Below are positions 31,569-43,483 of a stretch of 58,024 nt of DNA, one piece after another. Each line of letters starts with the position of its first letter. The first letter of the stretch is position 1. The stretch is from an uncultured Thermoleophilia bacterium (GTDB lineage Bacteria; Actinomycetota; Thermoleophilia; UBA2241): assembly GCA_903862845.1 (NCBI GenBank), contig CAIOZS010000225.1, positions 1 through 58,024 of the forward strand, given 5' to 3'. Under the pieces are notes generated by a model that did no database searches, was not told the origin of the DNA, and worked only from the letters and a program-made list of their open reading frames with translations. Position numbers and translations under genes: made by a program.

Positions 31569-32805
31569 CTCACACCGCGCAATCCTGCACCTCGACATGG
31601 ACGCCTTCTTCGCTTCGGTCGAACAGGCGCGGCGCCCCGAGCTGCGCGGCTTGCCGGTGATCGTCGGCGGCGCCCGCGGCGGCCGTAGCGTCGTCTCCGC
31701 GTGTTCGTACGAGGCGCGCGCCTTCGGCGTCCACAGCGCCATGCCCATCTTCCAGGCCGAGCGTCTCTGCCCGCGGGGCGTGTTTCTTGCGGTCGACATG
31801 AAGGCCTACACGGCCGTCCACCGCGACCTCGTCGAGCTGCTCGGGCACTACACCGATCTCGTCGAGGTCGCCTCCATCGACGAGGCCTATCTGGACGTCA
31901 CCGGCAGCCGCCGGCTGTTCGGGCCGCCGCGGGCCATCGCCCTGCGCGTCCAGGAGCAGGTGTACGACGCCCACGGCATCACCTGCTCCATCGGCATCGG
32001 GCCCACCAAGCTGCTGGCCAAGCTGGCCGCCGGCATGAGCAAGCCGGCCGGTATCGGCGAGCTCACCGACGCCGACGTCCACGGCCGCCTGCGCGGGCTG
32101 CCGGTCGCCGAGGTCTGCGGCATCGGACCGGTCACGCAGGAGCGGCTCGCCGCCCTCGGCCTCACCACGGTCGGCATGCTGCAAGACGTTCCCTTCCCGC
32201 TGCTCGCCGCGGCCTTCGGGCGCGGCGCCCACGGCCTGCGCCAGCTCGCCCTGGGGCGCAGCTTCTCGCCGGTGCGCAGCGCGCGGCCGCTGCCCAAGTC
32301 GGTCGGCCGCGAGGTCACCTTCGCCGACGACACCAACGACGTCGAACTGCTGCGCGCCACCCTGCTCTCGCTCACCGATCACGCCGTCGCCGAGCTGCGC
32401 GGCAAGGGCCTGGCGGCGCGCACCGTCGCGCTCAAGGTGCGCTTCAACACCTTTCACACTGTGGGGCGCCGGCGCACGCTGGCGCGCCCCGTCAGCGTCA
32501 CGCGGCCTCTCTACGAGACGGCCGTGGCGCTGCTCGACGAGCTCGGCATCGGCGCCCGCTGGGTCCGTCTCGTGGGCGTGAGCGTCAGTGGCTTCACGCA
32601 CAACGCCTTCCAGCTCACGCTCGACGAGGGCTGGCGCGAGGTGGCGCTCGGCGAGGCCGTCGACCGCGTCCGCGAGAAGTACGGCTTCAAGGCGCTCAAG
32701 CTGGCCGGCGGCGCCGCGGCCGAGCGGCATCTCGAGCGCCCCAGCCCCGGCCTCGCATTTATGCCTTCCGCAGAAGGTCGTCCCGCGGCCTCGCGCGGCG
32801 CGTGA
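31561..32805 (+). CDS. dinB: DNA polymerase IV (Y-family translesion polymerase)
   Basis: DinB bypasses damaged bases and is SOS-induced. The 414-aa product has the Y-family catalytic residues Asp12 (LHLDMDAFFASVEQ) and Asp107/Glu108 (ASIDEAYLDVTG). It also has the helix-hairpin-helix region (VCGIGPVTQERLAALGLTTV) and a little-finger domain (KSVGREVTFADDT, then RTVALKVRFNTFHTVGRRRT). The Ala-rich C-terminus shows no obvious canonical beta-clamp motif. The ATG is inside a LexA operator. The gene stands alone, with promoter in front and another candidate promoter behind. Confidence 0.96.
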   Translation: MFASHRAILHLDMDAFFASVEQARRPELRGLPVIVGGARGGRSVVSACSYEARAFGVHSAMPIFQAERLCPRGVFLAVDMKAYTAVHRDLVELLGHYTDLVEVASIDEAYLDVTGSRRLFGPPRAIALRVQEQVYDAHGITCSIGIGPTKLLAKLAAGMSKPAGIGELTDADVHGRLRGLPVAEVCGIGPVTQERLAALGLTTVGMLQDVPFPLLAAAFGRGAHGLRQLALGRSFSPVRSARPLPKSVGREVTFADDTNDVELLRATLLSLTDHAVAELRGKGLAARTVALKVRFNTFHTVGRRRTLARPVSVTRPLYETAVALLDELGIGARWVRLVGVSVSGFTHNAFQLTLDEGWREVALGEAVDRVREKYGFKALKLAGGAAAERHLERPSPGLAFMPSAEGRPAASRGA

Positions 32806-32819
32806 AAACCCGGGCCCTG

Positions 32820-32828
32820 TGCTAGACT
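32820..32828 (+). promoter_or_regulatory. Extended -10 promoter for the EF-G-like gene
   Basis: TGCTAGACT (TGn plus TAGACT at 32823-32828) lies just after dinB and predicts a leader of about 76 nt before the EF-G-like ATG. No -35 is apparent, which is acceptable for an extended -10 promoter. Confidence 0.45.
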
Positions 32829-32910
32829 TCACGCTTCCGACAGGACGCGACCTGCTCTTCGCGTGCACGCGCGCGAGGGGCCGGCGAGACGACACACGAG
32901 GAGAGCCCGG

Positions 32911-34986
32911 ATGAACGACCCAGGCAAGATCAGGAACATCGCCCTCGTCGGCCATCGCGGCACCGGCAAGACTTCGCTGCTCGAGGGCCTGCTGTACAAG
33001 GCCGGCGTGGTCAATCGCCTGGGGCACGTGGTCGAGGGCACGACCGTCTCCGACTACGACGACGACGAAAAGCGGCGGCAGCTCAGCCTCTCGGCCTGCC
33101 TCGCCCATATCGAGCGCCGGGGCCTCAGCTTCAACCTCCTCGACACGCCCGGCGACTCGAGCTTCCTGGCCGACACCATCGCCTCTCTACGCATCGTCGA
33201 GACGGCGCTCGTGGTCGTCAACAGCGTCCTCGGCGTCGAGGTCCAGACCGAGCGGCTCTGGGCGCGCGCCGACGAGCGCGGCCTGGCCCGCATCCTCTTC
33301 TGCAACATGCTCGACCGCGAGCGCGCCGACTTCGCGGTCGCCGTCGACCACCTGCGCGAGGCCTTCGGCCCGCAGGTCGTGGCCGTCGAGATCCCTGTCG
33401 GCAGCGAGCACGATTTCAAGGGCGTCGTCGATCTGCTGAGCATGAAGGCGCACATCTACGCCGGCGAGACGGCCACCGAGGGCGACATCCCCGCCGATCT
33501 CTTGGCGGCCGCCGAAGAGGCGCGCGGCAAGCTCGTCGAGGCCGTCGCCGAGACCGACGACGAGCTCCTCGAGAGGTTCTTTGCAGAGGAGGAGATCACC
33601 ACCGCCGAGCTCGAGGCGGCTTTCGCCAGGGCGGTCGCCCAAGCCAAACTGTTTCCGGTGGCCGCCGGCTCCGCCACGCACCTCATCGGCGTCGACCGCT
33701 TGCTCGATCTACTCGCTCTGGCTCCCGCGCCCGACGCGGTCGCGCCGCCGCGGGCACTCGGCGCCGACGGCGCCGACGTGGAGCTTACCTGCGATGTCTC
33801 CAAGCCGGCGGTCGCCTTCGTGTTCAAGACCATGGCCGACCAGTTCAGCGGCCGCATCAACGTCTTCCGCGTCTTCCAGGGAGCCATCAAGAGCGATGCC
33901 AATGTGGTCGTCGGGCGCGACGGTCACAAGGAGCGCATCGGCCAGTTGCTCAAGAACCAGGGCAAAGAGACCAAGCCGACCGACGGCCTGTGCGCCGGCG
34001 ACATCGGCGCAGTGGCCAAGCTCAAGGACGTCGTCACCGGCGACACGTTGGCTGCCGAGGGTGCGCGCATCACCTTCCCGCCCATCGACTTCCCCTCGCC
34101 GCTCATGAGCTTCGCCATCGAGGCCAAGAACAAGGGCGACGAGGACAAGGTCATCCAGGCGCTTCGTCGCCTCACCGAAGAAGACCTCATGATGGAAGAG
34201 CACCGCGATCCGCAGACCGGCGAGACCATCGTCTCCGGCATGAGTCAGCTGCACGTCGAGGTCATCTGCGAGCGTCTCAAGCGCCGCTTCGGCGTGGAGG
34301 TGCACCTGCACCCGCCGCGGGTGCCGTATCGCGAAACCGTCAAGACGAGCGCCAAGGCGCAGGGCCGTCACAAGAAGCAGACGGGCGGCCGCGGACAGTT
34401 CGGCGATACCTGGATCGAGGTGCAGCCCATGCCGCGCGGTGAGGGCGTCGAATTCGTCGACAAGATCGTCGGCGGCGTGATCCCGCGCAACTTCATCCCT
34501 GCCGTTGAGAAGGGCGTCCTGGAGGCCACCCACGAAGGCTTCCTGGCCGGGTATCCGGTGGTCGATGTGCGCGTCATCCTCTACGACGGTTCGCACCACC
34601 CCGTCGACTCTTCGGAGATGGCGTTCAAGATCGCCGGCTCCATCGGCTTCAAGGCGGCCGCCGAGAAGGCGCAGCCCACGCTGCTCGAGCCCATCATGAA
34701 CGTCCAGGTCACGGTGCCCGAAGAGAGCGTCGGCGACATTATCGGCGATCTCAACTCGCGGCGCGGCCGAGTGCTCGGCATGACGCCGCGCGGGCATTCC
34801 GATGTGGTCGCCGCCGAGGTGCCGCTCGCTGAGATGCTGAGCTATGCGCCGGATCTCACGTCGATGACCGGTGGGCGCGGTGACTACGCCATGGAGGTCC
34901 TGCGTTACGAGGAAGTCCCCGCGCACCTGTCACAGAAGATCATCGACAAGGCAAAGGCCGACAAGGAAGAGGCCCACAAGAGCTGA
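32911..34986 (+). CDS. Elongation factor G-like GTPase (EF-G2 type)
   Basis: The 691-aa protein aligns over all five EF-G domains (for example GGRGQFGDTWIEVQPM, and domain V with SRRGRVLGMTPRGHSDVVAAEVPL). Its GTPase motifs differ from canonical EF-G. G1 is GHRGTGKTS at about 14-22, G3 is DTPGDSSF with Asp82 in place of the catalytic His, and G4 is NMLD in place of NKxD. Such paralogues are common in Actinobacteria beside the real fusA; the mycobacterial EF-G2 is reported to lack ribosome-dependent GTPase activity. The ATG at 32911 has GAGGAG 6 nt upstream. yebC follows and may share the transcript. The exact role is unknown. Confidence 0.93.
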   Translation: MNDPGKIRNIALVGHRGTGKTSLLEGLLYKAGVVNRLGHVVEGTTVSDYDDDEKRRQLSLSACLAHIERRGLSFNLLDTPGDSSFLADTIASLRIVETALVVVNSVLGVEVQTERLWARADERGLARILFCNMLDRERADFAVAVDHLREAFGPQVVAVEIPVGSEHDFKGVVDLLSMKAHIYAGETATEGDIPADLLAAAEEARGKLVEAVAETDDELLERFFAEEEITTAELEAAFARAVAQAKLFPVAAGSATHLIGVDRLLDLLALAPAPDAVAPPRALGADGADVELTCDVSKPAVAFVFKTMADQFSGRINVFRVFQGAIKSDANVVVGRDGHKERIGQLLKNQGKETKPTDGLCAGDIGAVAKLKDVVTGDTLAAEGARITFPPIDFPSPLMSFAIEAKNKGDEDKVIQALRRLTEEDLMMEEHRDPQTGETIVSGMSQLHVEVICERLKRRFGVEVHLHPPRVPYRETVKTSAKAQGRHKKQTGGRGQFGDTWIEVQPMPRGEGVEFVDKIVGGVIPRNFIPAVEKGVLEATHEGFLAGYPVVDVRVILYDGSHHPVDSSEMAFKIAGSIGFKAAAEKAQPTLLEPIMNVQVTVPEESVGDIIGDLNSRRGRVLGMTPRGHSDVVAAEVPLAEMLSYAPDLTSMTGGRGDYAMEVLRYEEVPAHLSQKIIDKAKADKEEAHKS

Positions 34987-35040
34987 GGCCGGTCGGTTTC
35001 GCGGCGCCCGTCAACCGCTGAGAGAGGAGGTGGTGTCCTC

Positions 35041-35790
35041 GTGTCCGGGCACTCCAAGTGGGCCACCATCAAACACAAGAAGGGCAAGACAGACGCCAAG
35101 CGCGGCAAGCTGTTCTCCAAGCTCTCCCGCGCCATTACGGTAGCCGCCCGTGAGGGTGGCACCGAAGTCAACATGAACATCGCCTTGGCCAACGCCGTCG
35201 AGAAGGCGAAGAGCGAGTCGATGCCCAAAGACAACATCGAGCGCGCCATCCAGCGGGGCGGGGGCGGCGCCGACGGCGTCGCCTACGAGAGCATCCTCTA
35301 CGAGGGCTACGGCCCCGCCGGCGTGGCGATCATCGTCGACGTCCTCACCGACAACAAGAACCGCTCCGCCGCCGACGTGCGCAACATCTTCGCCAAGCAC
35401 GGCGGACAGCTGGCGCAGCCCGGCGCCGTCGCCTGGGTCTTCGAGCGCCGCGGGTCCATCGTCGTCGACGGGACCCGCTACAGCGAGGACGACATAATGA
35501 CGGCGGCTATCGACGCCGGCGCCGACGACGTCGTGCAGGACGGTGACGAGTTCCAGGTCATCACCCAGCCGGCCGACCTCGCCGCCGTGCGCGAGGGGCT
35601 CGCGGCGGCCGGCATCGAGTCCGACCAGGCCGAGCTCACGATGATCCCCAAGAACACCGTCATGCTCGAGGAGAACGACGCCCGCAAGACCATGAAGATC
35701 GTCGACGCCCTCGAAGACAACGACGACGTGCAAGAGGTGTACACCAACTTCGACATCCCCGAAGACGTCCTCGAGCGCCTGGCCGGCTAG
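35041..35790 (+). CDS. yebC: YebC/PmpR-family protein
   Basis: YebC-type proteins bind DNA as regulators in some species, and recent work links them to relief of ribosome stalling. The 249-aa product starts MSGHSKWATIKHKKGKTDAK, the family's invariant opening. It continues with NIERAIQRGGGGADG, YEGYGPAGVAIIVDVLTDNKNR and the C-terminal MIPKNTV and VYTNFDIPE segments. The GTG at 35041 has AGGAGG at 35025-35030. It lies upstream of ruvCAB, as in many bacteria. Confidence 0.96.
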   Translation: MSGHSKWATIKHKKGKTDAKRGKLFSKLSRAITVAAREGGTEVNMNIALANAVEKAKSESMPKDNIERAIQRGGGGADGVAYESILYEGYGPAGVAIIVDVLTDNKNRSAADVRNIFAKHGGQLAQPGAVAWVFERRGSIVVDGTRYSEDDIMTAAIDAGADDVVQDGDEFQVITQPADLAAVREGLAAAGIESDQAELTMIPKNTVMLEENDARKTMKIVDALEDNDDVQEVYTNFDIPEDVLERLAG

Positions 35791-35849
35791 CCGGTGACAA
35801 CGGCCGCGGGGCCCGGCCTGGGGCACATCCTGATCGTCGGGCGAACACC

Positions 35850-36365
35850 ATGATCGTGCTCGGCTTCGATCCTGGCACGGCGAGCACCGGGTGGGGCGTC
35901 ATCGAGCAGGACGGCAACCGCCTCGAGTCCCTCGGCTACGGCTGCATCGTCACCTCCGCGAAGGACGAGACCCACGTCCGCCTGCGGCAGATCTACGATC
36001 AGGCACGGGGGCTCATCAAGCGCTTCTCGCCAGATATCGTCGTGCTCGAGGATCTCTTCGTGAACGTGAACGTCAAGACCGCGCTGGCGGTCGGCCAGGC
36101 CAAAGGCGTCCTTTACCTGGCCGCCTCGGATTTGGAGACCGCGCCTCGCGACTACTCGCCGCTGCAGATCAAGCAGGCGGTCACCGGGTACGGGCGCGCC
36201 GGCAAAATCCAGGTGCAGGAGATGACCAAGGTCATTCTCGGCCTGGCGAGCATCCCGCAGCCCGACCACGCCGCCGACGCGCTGGCCGTCGCCATCACTC
36301 ACACTCACCATAGCAGCGCCGCGTACACCGCGGCGGTCCGCCGCGCCCCGGGCGCGCGGCGATGA
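35850..36365 (+). CDS. ruvC: Crossover junction endodeoxyribonuclease RuvC
   Basis: RuvC resolves Holliday junctions. The 171-aa product has the RNase H-like fold with acidic residues Asp7 ([11 protein letters not shown]), Glu67 (VVLEDLFVN) and the C-terminal pair His140/Asp143 ([12 protein letters not shown]). [13 protein letters not shown] is the usual DNA-binding segment. The ATG at 35850 has no strong ribosome site. Its stop overlaps ruvA (ATGA). No LexA box is visible upstream, unlike at dinB. Confidence 0.96.
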   Translation: MIVLGFDPGTASTGWGVIEQDGNRLESLGYGCIVTSAKDETHVRLRQIYDQARGLIKRFSPDIVVLEDLFVNVNVKTALAVGQAKGVLYLAASDLETAPRDYSPLQIKQAVTGYGRAGKIQVQEMTKVILGLASIPQPDHAADALAVAITHTHHSSAAYTAAVRRAPGARR

Positions 36366-36958
36366 TCGCTTCGATCAGCGGCACGCTGCGGCTGCTCGAC
36401 GGCGAGCGCGCGGTGGTCCAGGTGGGAGGCCTCGGCATCGAGGTCCTGGCCTCGGGGCGCACCCTCGGCGGTCTGTCCGCCAGGCTCGGCGAAGAGGTCA
36501 GCCTGCACACGTATCTCCATGTGCGCGAAGACGCGCTCCAGCTCTACGGCTTTCGCAGCATAAGGGAGCGCGTCTTCTTCCAGTGGCTCATCGCCGTCAG
36601 CGGCGTGGGCCCTCGGGTGGCTCTCGCGGTGCTCTCCGGCTATCCGGTGGAGGAGCTCGAGCTGGCGGTGGCTCGCGACGACGTGAAGAAGTTCGAGAGC
36701 ATCTCCGGCATCGGCAAGAAGCTCGCGCAGCGCCTCGTGGTGGAGCTCGGCGACAAGGTCGGGGAGCTGCCGCCGGCGCCGGCCGGCGAAGCCGGCGGTC
36801 CCGCCCCGAGCGACGGCTTCCTGGCTGCACGCTCGGCGTTGCAGCACCTCGGCCTCAGCCTGCGCGAGGCCGAGGAGGCGCTTCGCGGCGCCCCCGAGGC
36901 TGCGCCGCTCGAAGAGCTGGTCAAGTACGCCCTCACGCGCGATCGGGGCGCCTCGTGA
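36362..36958 (+). CDS. ruvA: Holliday junction branch migration subunit RuvA
   Basis: RuvA binds four-way junctions and recruits RuvB. The 198-aa product begins [20 protein letters not shown] (OB fold). It has two helix-hairpin-helix motifs ([18 protein letters not shown] and [20 protein letters not shown]) and a C-terminal three-helix RuvB-binding domain after a Pro/Ala-rich linker. It overlaps ruvC by 4 nt and ruvB by 4 nt, so the three subunits are made in a coupled unit. Confidence 0.96.
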   Translation: MIASISGTLRLLDGERAVVQVGGLGIEVLASGRTLGGLSARLGEEVSLHTYLHVREDALQLYGFRSIRERVFFQWLIAVSGVGPRVALAVLSGYPVEELELAVARDDVKKFESISGIGKKLAQRLVVELGDKVGELPPAPAGEAGGPAPSDGFLAARSALQHLGLSLREAEEALRGAPEAAPLEELVKYALTRDRGAS

Positions 36959-37989
36959 CGCCGCCCGTCGATCGCCTCGGCGACCCCAACGAGCGCGCCG
37001 ACGACCGCGACCTCGAGCTGACCATCAGGCCGCGCCGGTTCGCCGACTTCGTCGGCCAGCGCGCGGCCAAGGAGCAGCTCGAGATCTTCGTGCAGGCCGC
37101 GCGGAATCGCGGTGACACGCTCGACCATGTGCTCATCGCCGGCCCGCCGGGCCTCGGCAAGACCACGCTGGCCGGCATCATCGCCATCGAGTTGGGCGTC
37201 GGCATGCACACCACTTCGGGGCCGGCGCTCGAGCGCAAGGTCGACGTCGCCGGCCTGCTCACCAACCTGCAGGAGGGCGACGTCCTCTTCGTCGACGAGA
37301 TCCACCGCCTCAACGCCGCCGTTGAAGAGGTCCTCTATCCGGCCATGGAGGACTACGAGATCGACATCATGATCGGCGAAGGCCCGGCGGCGCGCAGCAT
37401 CCGCATGCAGGTGCAGCCGTTCACGCTCATCGGCGCCACCACGCGCACCGGCCTGCTCACGACGCCGCTGCGCGACCGCTTCGGCGTGTGGCAGCGGCTC
37501 GAGTACTACGAGATCGAGGAGCTCGCCGCCATCGTCAGGCGCTCCGCCGGCATCCTCAAGGTCGAGCTCGACGAGGAGTCGGCGCTCGAGATCGCCGGCC
37601 GTTCGCGGGGCACGCCGCGGGTCGCCAACCGCCTGCTGCGCCGCGTGCGCGACTTCGCCGAGGTGCGCCACGAGGGCGTCATCGACCACCGCATCTGCCT
37701 CGCCGCCCTCGAGCTCTTCCAGGTCGACGGCGAAGGGCTCGACAAGCTCGACCGCGACATCCTCTGCACGATCGCGCAGAAGTTCGACGGAGGCCCTGTC
37801 GGCCTGGACACGCTGGCGGTAGCGCTCGGCGAAGAGGCCGACACGGTGATGGATGTCTACGAGCCGTACCTCATCATGCAGGGCTTTCTCAAGCGCACGC
37901 CGCGCGGACGCGTGCTCACGCGCGCGGGCTTCGAGCACTGCGGCCTCAGGCCGCCGGCCGGGCCCGGCACGCTGTTCGACGAGGGCTGA
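36955..37989 (+). CDS. ruvB: Holliday junction branch migration ATPase RuvB
   Basis: RuvB is the hexameric AAA+ motor that drives branch migration. The GTG at 36955 overlaps the ruvA stop and gives 344 aa. Walker [10 protein letters not shown] is at 63-71 and Walker [10 protein letters not shown] follows. Then come [18 protein letters not shown] (sensor and arginine-finger region), [20 protein letters not shown], and the winged-helix C-terminus ending [17 protein letters not shown]. All catalytic motifs are intact. Confidence 0.97.
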   Translation: MTPPVDRLGDPNERADDRDLELTIRPRRFADFVGQRAAKEQLEIFVQAARNRGDTLDHVLIAGPPGLGKTTLAGIIAIELGVGMHTTSGPALERKVDVAGLLTNLQEGDVLFVDEIHRLNAAVEEVLYPAMEDYEIDIMIGEGPAARSIRMQVQPFTLIGATTRTGLLTTPLRDRFGVWQRLEYYEIEELAAIVRRSAGILKVELDEESALEIAGRSRGTPRVANRLLRRVRDFAEVRHEGVIDHRICLAALELFQVDGEGLDKLDRDILCTIAQKFDGGPVGLDTLAVALGEEADTVMDVYEPYLIMQGFLKRTPRGRVLTRAGFEHCGLRPPAGPGTLFDEG

Positions 37990-37992
37990 GCA

Positions 37993-38049
37993 GAGCCTCG
38001 AATCGTCGGTCGGCGCGGCCCGGCTGCCCGGCTGCTGGCGCCGAGGCTC
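37993..38049 (+). terminator. Inverted repeat after ruvB, possible terminator
   Basis: GAGCCTCG (37993-38000) and CGAGGCTC (38042-38049) are perfect 8-bp arms. The 41-nt interior holds CGGCGC and GCGCCG segments and a tandem CCCGGCTG repeat. The fold is plausible but less regular than the other hairpins, and no T-run follows. Confidence 0.35.
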
Positions 38050-38080
38050 GTCACGCGAGGGGCCTCTCCCTGCGCGGCGC

Positions 38081-38086
38081 TATACT
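38081..38086 (+). promoter_or_regulatory. -10 box placed for a leaderless queH transcript
   Basis: TATACT is followed by exactly 6 nt and then the ATG of queH (38093). With the usual -7 placement of the last T, transcription starts on the A of ATG. No ribosome site is present. Confidence 0.55.
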
Positions 38087-38092
38087 CGGACG

Positions 38093-38658
38093 ATGAACGA
38101 TCTTCTTCTTCACGTCTGCTGCGGGCCGTGTTCGACGGTGGCCGTTCCGGCCTGGCGCGAGCGTGGCGTAGAGCCCGTCGCATGGTTCCACAACCCCAAC
38201 ATCCAACCCGCCGCCGAGGTGGAGCGCCGCCTCGAGAGCATGCTTCGCTTCAGCCGGGAGGCCGGCCTCGGGCTTGTGGTCGAGGAGCGGCCGTCTGAGG
38301 CGGCGGCCTGGCGCGAGTGGGTCGCCGCGCTCGCCGCGGCGACCCCAGACGAGCGCTGCGCCACCTGCCTCGGCCTGCGCCTGCGGGCCGCGGCCGCGGC
38401 GGCCGCCCGTCTGGGCATGCCGCGCTTCAGCACGGCGCTGAGCGTCAGCCCGTACCAGCGACACGACCTCATTCTGGCGGCGGGGCAGGCCGCTGCCGAC
38501 GAGCATGGGGTGACCTTCGCCTATCTGGACCTGCGCGACGTCTTTCGGCGGAGCTACTCCGAGAGCCGGCGGCTCGACCTCTACCGGCAGGCCTACTGCG
38601 GCTGCGTCGCGAGCAAGTGGGAAGCCTGGCACGCACGGACGCTGCGCAAGAGGGCGGG

Positions 38659-38662
<4 letters not shown>
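38093..38662 (+). CDS. queH: Epoxyqueuosine reductase QueH
   Basis: QueH (formerly DUF208) reduces epoxyqueuosine to queuosine in tRNA and is the non-homologous substitute for cobalamin-dependent QueG. The 189-aa product begins MNDLLLHVCCGPCS with Cys9, Cys10 and Cys13. It also has RCATCLGLRL and YCGCVASK, the cysteines that bind the iron-sulfur and metal sites in the family. SVSPYQRHDLI is also typical. The ATG is leaderless-like. Its stop overlaps queA (ATGA). Placement with queA and tgt strongly supports the function. Confidence 0.94.
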
Positions 38663-40946
<2,284 letters not shown>

Positions 40947-40951
40947 GCCGC

Positions 40952-41359
40952 ATGGGCGGAGGCGCGGCCATCATCATTTGGATCCTGGTCTTCTTCGGGA
41001 TCTTCTACTTTCTGGCTATCAGGCCACAGCGTCGTCAGCGCCAGGCCCACTCGCAGATGGTCACGATGCTCAAGAAGGGCGACGAGGTCGTCACCATCGG
41101 CGGCTTCTACGGCACGGTCAGCAAGATCGGTGACGACTGGGTGGAGATCGAGATCGCCAAGCGCACCAAGGTCCGCTGCCTCAAGCGCGCCATCTCCTCG
41201 ATCACCAGCATCATGGAAGACGAGGAAGAGGACGAGTACATCGAGGCTTCCGATGACGATGTGATCGAAGAGGCCGACGCTGAGCCCGTGGCAGAGGCCG
41301 ACGAGGTCGCCGCTGCGGCCCTCGAGGCCCCGGATCCGCCGCAGGAGCCCAAGGCCTGA
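40952..41359 (+). CDS. yajC: Preprotein translocase accessory subunit YajC
   Basis: YajC is a single-pass membrane protein of the Sec holotranslocon. The 135-aa product has a membrane helix at about 6-23 (AIIIWILVFFGIFYFLAIRP). The typical QRRQRQAHSQMVTMLKKGDEVVTIGGFYGTV segment follows, then a long acidic, probably disordered tail (EDEEEDEYIEASDDDVIEEA onward). GCAGGAGG lies upstream. In many genomes tgt-yajC is followed by secD-secF; here a terminator-like repeat and parA follow. Confidence 0.94.
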   Translation: MGGGAAIIIWILVFFGIFYFLAIRPQRRQRQAHSQMVTMLKKGDEVVTIGGFYGTVSKIGDDWVEIEIAKRTKVRCLKRAISSITSIMEDEEEDEYIEASDDDVIEEADAEPVAEADEVAAAALEAPDPPQEPKA

Positions 41360-41396
41360 CGACCCTCCCGCGACGGCTGCCATCATGAGGATCTTG

Positions 41397-41431
41397 GCGA
41401 CGAGCCCTGCGCGTCCTGCGGGGCTCGTCGC
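41397..41431 (+). terminator. Hairpin terminator after yajC
   Basis: An 11-bp perfect stem (41397-41407 with 41421-41431, GCGACGAGCCC and its complement) encloses a 13-nt loop in the 149-nt gap between yajC and parA. There is no T-run, as for the other hairpins here. The rest of the gap shows no gene; a weak TTGCCT/TAACGT pair may drive parA. Confidence 0.6.
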
Positions 41432-41508
41432 ATACGGGGGATGCAGGGATTCTTGCCTGCGGCCCGAACTGCGTTCTAACGTGGTGTCGACACAGGGGTA
41501 ACGCATCA

Positions 41509-42267
41509 ATGGCGCATGTCATCGCCTTCGCGAATCAGAAGGGCGGCGTAGCCAAGACCACATCCACCGTGAATCTCGGCGCTGCGCTGCGCGAGCACGA
41601 CCTGCGCGTGCTCGCCGTCGACATGGACCCCCAGGGCAACCTCACCATGAGCCAGGGGATCGACACGGAGGGGCTCGACAAGAGCATGTACGACGTCCTC
41701 GTGCATCGCGCGCCCATCGAGGACGTCATCCACGAGTGCGAGTTCGACGTGGCCGCCTCCACCATCGACCTTGCGGGCGCAGAGATGGCGCTCGCCCAGA
41801 TGATCGGGCGCGAGCGCGCCCTGCAGCGCGCCCTCGACCCGGTGCGCGAGCGCTACGACTACATCCTCATCGACACGCCACCCTCGCTGGGCCTGCTCAC
41901 CATCAACGCGCTCACCGCCTCCGAGGGCGTGATCGTGCCCGTGCAGTGCGAGTATCTCTCGCTGCGCGGCTTGCTGCAGCTCGAGAAGACCCTCGAGATG
42001 ATCCGCGAGAACCTGAACCCGGACGTCAAGATCCAGGGCATCCTGGCGACTCTCTTCGACGCCCGCACCAGCCACGGCAAGGAGTCCATCGAGGTGCTGC
42101 GCGACAACTTCGGCCCGCTGGTCTTCGACACAGTGGTACGCAAGACGATCAAGTTCGCCGAGGCGCCCGTCATCGGGGCCTCGGTACTCAAGTACGATCC
42201 CAAGGGCAGAGGGGCCGAATCGTACCGCGCCCTCGCGCGGGAGGTGCTGAATGGCAGATCGTCCTAG
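41509..42267 (+). CDS. ParA/Soj-family ATPase
   Basis: The 252-aa product is a deviant Walker A ATPase of the ParA/Soj/MinD group. It has KGGVAKTT at 11-18 (the signature lysines Lys11 and Lys17 are present; Ala replaces the usual Gly), [10 protein letters not shown] at 37-46 and [21 protein letters not shown]. It has no N-terminal DNA-binding domain, as in chromosomal Soj. No parB lies beside it; instead it overlaps ftsZ by 17 nt and precedes scpA-scpB. A role in positioning the chromosome or the division ring (compare MipZ or PldP) is inferred from that context, not proven. Confidence 0.92.
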   Translation: MAHVIAFANQKGGVAKTTSTVNLGAALREHDLRVLAVDMDPQGNLTMSQGIDTEGLDKSMYDVLVHRAPIEDVIHECEFDVAASTIDLAGAEMALAQMIGRERALQRALDPVRERYDYILIDTPPSLGLLTINALTASEGVIVPVQCEYLSLRGLLQLEKTLEMIRENLNPDVKIQGILATLFDARTSHGKESIEVLRDNFGPLVFDTVVRKTIKFAEAPVIGASVLKYDPKGRGAESYRALAREVLNGRSS

Positions 42268-43459
42268 CATGAAGGATGGACTGAGCGAGCTCTTCCGGCG
42301 CACCGACAGCGGTGGCCCGCCGAGCGAGAGCAACGCCCAGGACGTGGTCGTCAAGGGGCGGCCCTACGTGACGACCATCAAGGTGGTGGGCGTCGGCGGC
42401 GCGGGCACAAACGCGATCAACCGCATGGTCGACTCGGGCGTCAAGGGCGTCGAGTTCATCGCCGTCAACACCGACGTACAGCAGCTCGGCGTGTGCGACG
42501 CCGACGTCAAGATCCACATCGGCCAGGAGATCACCCATGGTCTCGGCGGAGGGGCGAACCCCGACGTCGGGCGCGAAGCCATGGAGATCTCACGCGACCA
42601 GCTCAAGGCCGCGCTGCGCGGCGCCGACCTCGTGTTCGTCACCGCCGGCGAAGGCGGCGGGACGGGCACCGGCGGCGCGCCGGTCGTGGCCCAGGTCGCG
42701 CGCGAGCTCGGCGGCGTGACCATCGCCATCGTTACCAAGCCGTTCGGCTTCGAAGGCAATCACCGCCTGCGCCAGGCCGAGGCGGGCATCGCGGCCCTCA
42801 AAGAGGTCGCCGACACGGTCATCACCATCCCCAACGACCGCCTGCTCGAGGTCGTGGAGCGCAACACCAGCGTCGTAGAGGCTTTTCGCCACGCCGACGA
42901 CATCCTGCGCCAAGGAGTCCAGGGCATCACCGACCTCATCACCGTGCCCGGACTGATCAACCTCGACTTCGCCGACGTGCGCACGATCGTGAAGGACGCC
43001 GGCACGGCGCTCCTCGGCATCGGCATGGCCGGCGGCGAGAACCGCGCCCAGGCTGCCGCCGACATGGCCATCCACTCGCCGCTCCTTGAGACGTCCATCG
43101 ATGGCGCGCGCGGCCTGCTGCTCAACATCACCGGCGGCAGCGACCTCACGCTCTACGAGGTCAACGAGGCCGCCGGAGTCATCAGCGAAGCCGCCGACGA
43201 CGACGCCAACATCATCTTCGGGGCCGTCGTCGACGAACGCCTCGAGGGCAAGATCTCCATCACCGTGGTGGCCACCGGGTTCGACGACCCGGCCACCCGC
43301 CGGTCCCCCGAGGTCGCGCCGCCGCAGGCGCGCCCACGCGCTCTTGAAGAGACGCGCCGCGAGAGCCCCATGGGCAAAGGTACGCCCTTCGGTCCGGCGC
43401 CCACGTTCGACAGCGGCGACTTCGAGATCCCTTCGTTCGTCAACCAGCCGGAGGACTGA
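42251..43459 (+). CDS. ftsZ: Cell division protein FtsZ
   Basis: FtsZ is the tubulin-like GTPase that forms the division ring. The 402-aa product has a roughly 40-residue polar N-terminal extension and then [17 protein letters not shown]. The tubulin signature GGGTGTG is at 135-141 and the T7 synergy loop NLDFAD at 237-242, so polymer-dependent GTPase activity should be intact. A disordered linker leads to a C-terminal DFEIPSFV peptide of the FtsA/SepF-binding type. GGGAGG lies 6 nt before ATG 42251, which is inside parA; ATG 42269 is an alternative. The gene lies outside any dcw cluster, with no ftsA, ftsQ or mur genes nearby. A second ftsZ elsewhere cannot be excluded. Confidence 0.96.
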   Translation: MADRPSMKDGLSELFRRTDSGGPPSESNAQDVVVKGRPYVTTIKVVGVGGAGTNAINRMVDSGVKGVEFIAVNTDVQQLGVCDADVKIHIGQEITHGLGGGANPDVGREAMEISRDQLKAALRGADLVFVTAGEGGGTGTGGAPVVAQVARELGGVTIAIVTKPFGFEGNHRLRQAEAGIAALKEVADTVITIPNDRLLEVVERNTSVVEAFRHADDILRQGVQGITDLITVPGLINLDFADVRTIVKDAGTALLGIGMAGGENRAQAAADMAIHSPLLETSIDGARGLLLNITGGSDLTLYEVNEAAGVISEAADDDANIIFGAVVDERLEGKISITVVATGFDDPATRRSPEVAPPQARPRALEETRRESPMGKGTPFGPAPTFDSGDFEIPSFVNQPED

Positions 43460-43483
43460 CTATCCGCGTCCTGCTCAGCGACG

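Noticed and set aside
35841-35856. CGAAC half-site before the ruvC ATG as a LexA box
   Set aside because: The second half (GTTCG at 4-nt spacing) is missing.
41464-41476. CGAAC...GTTCT near the parA promoter as a LexA box
   Set aside because: The spacing is 3 nt instead of 4 and the right half is imperfect; nothing else supports SOS control.
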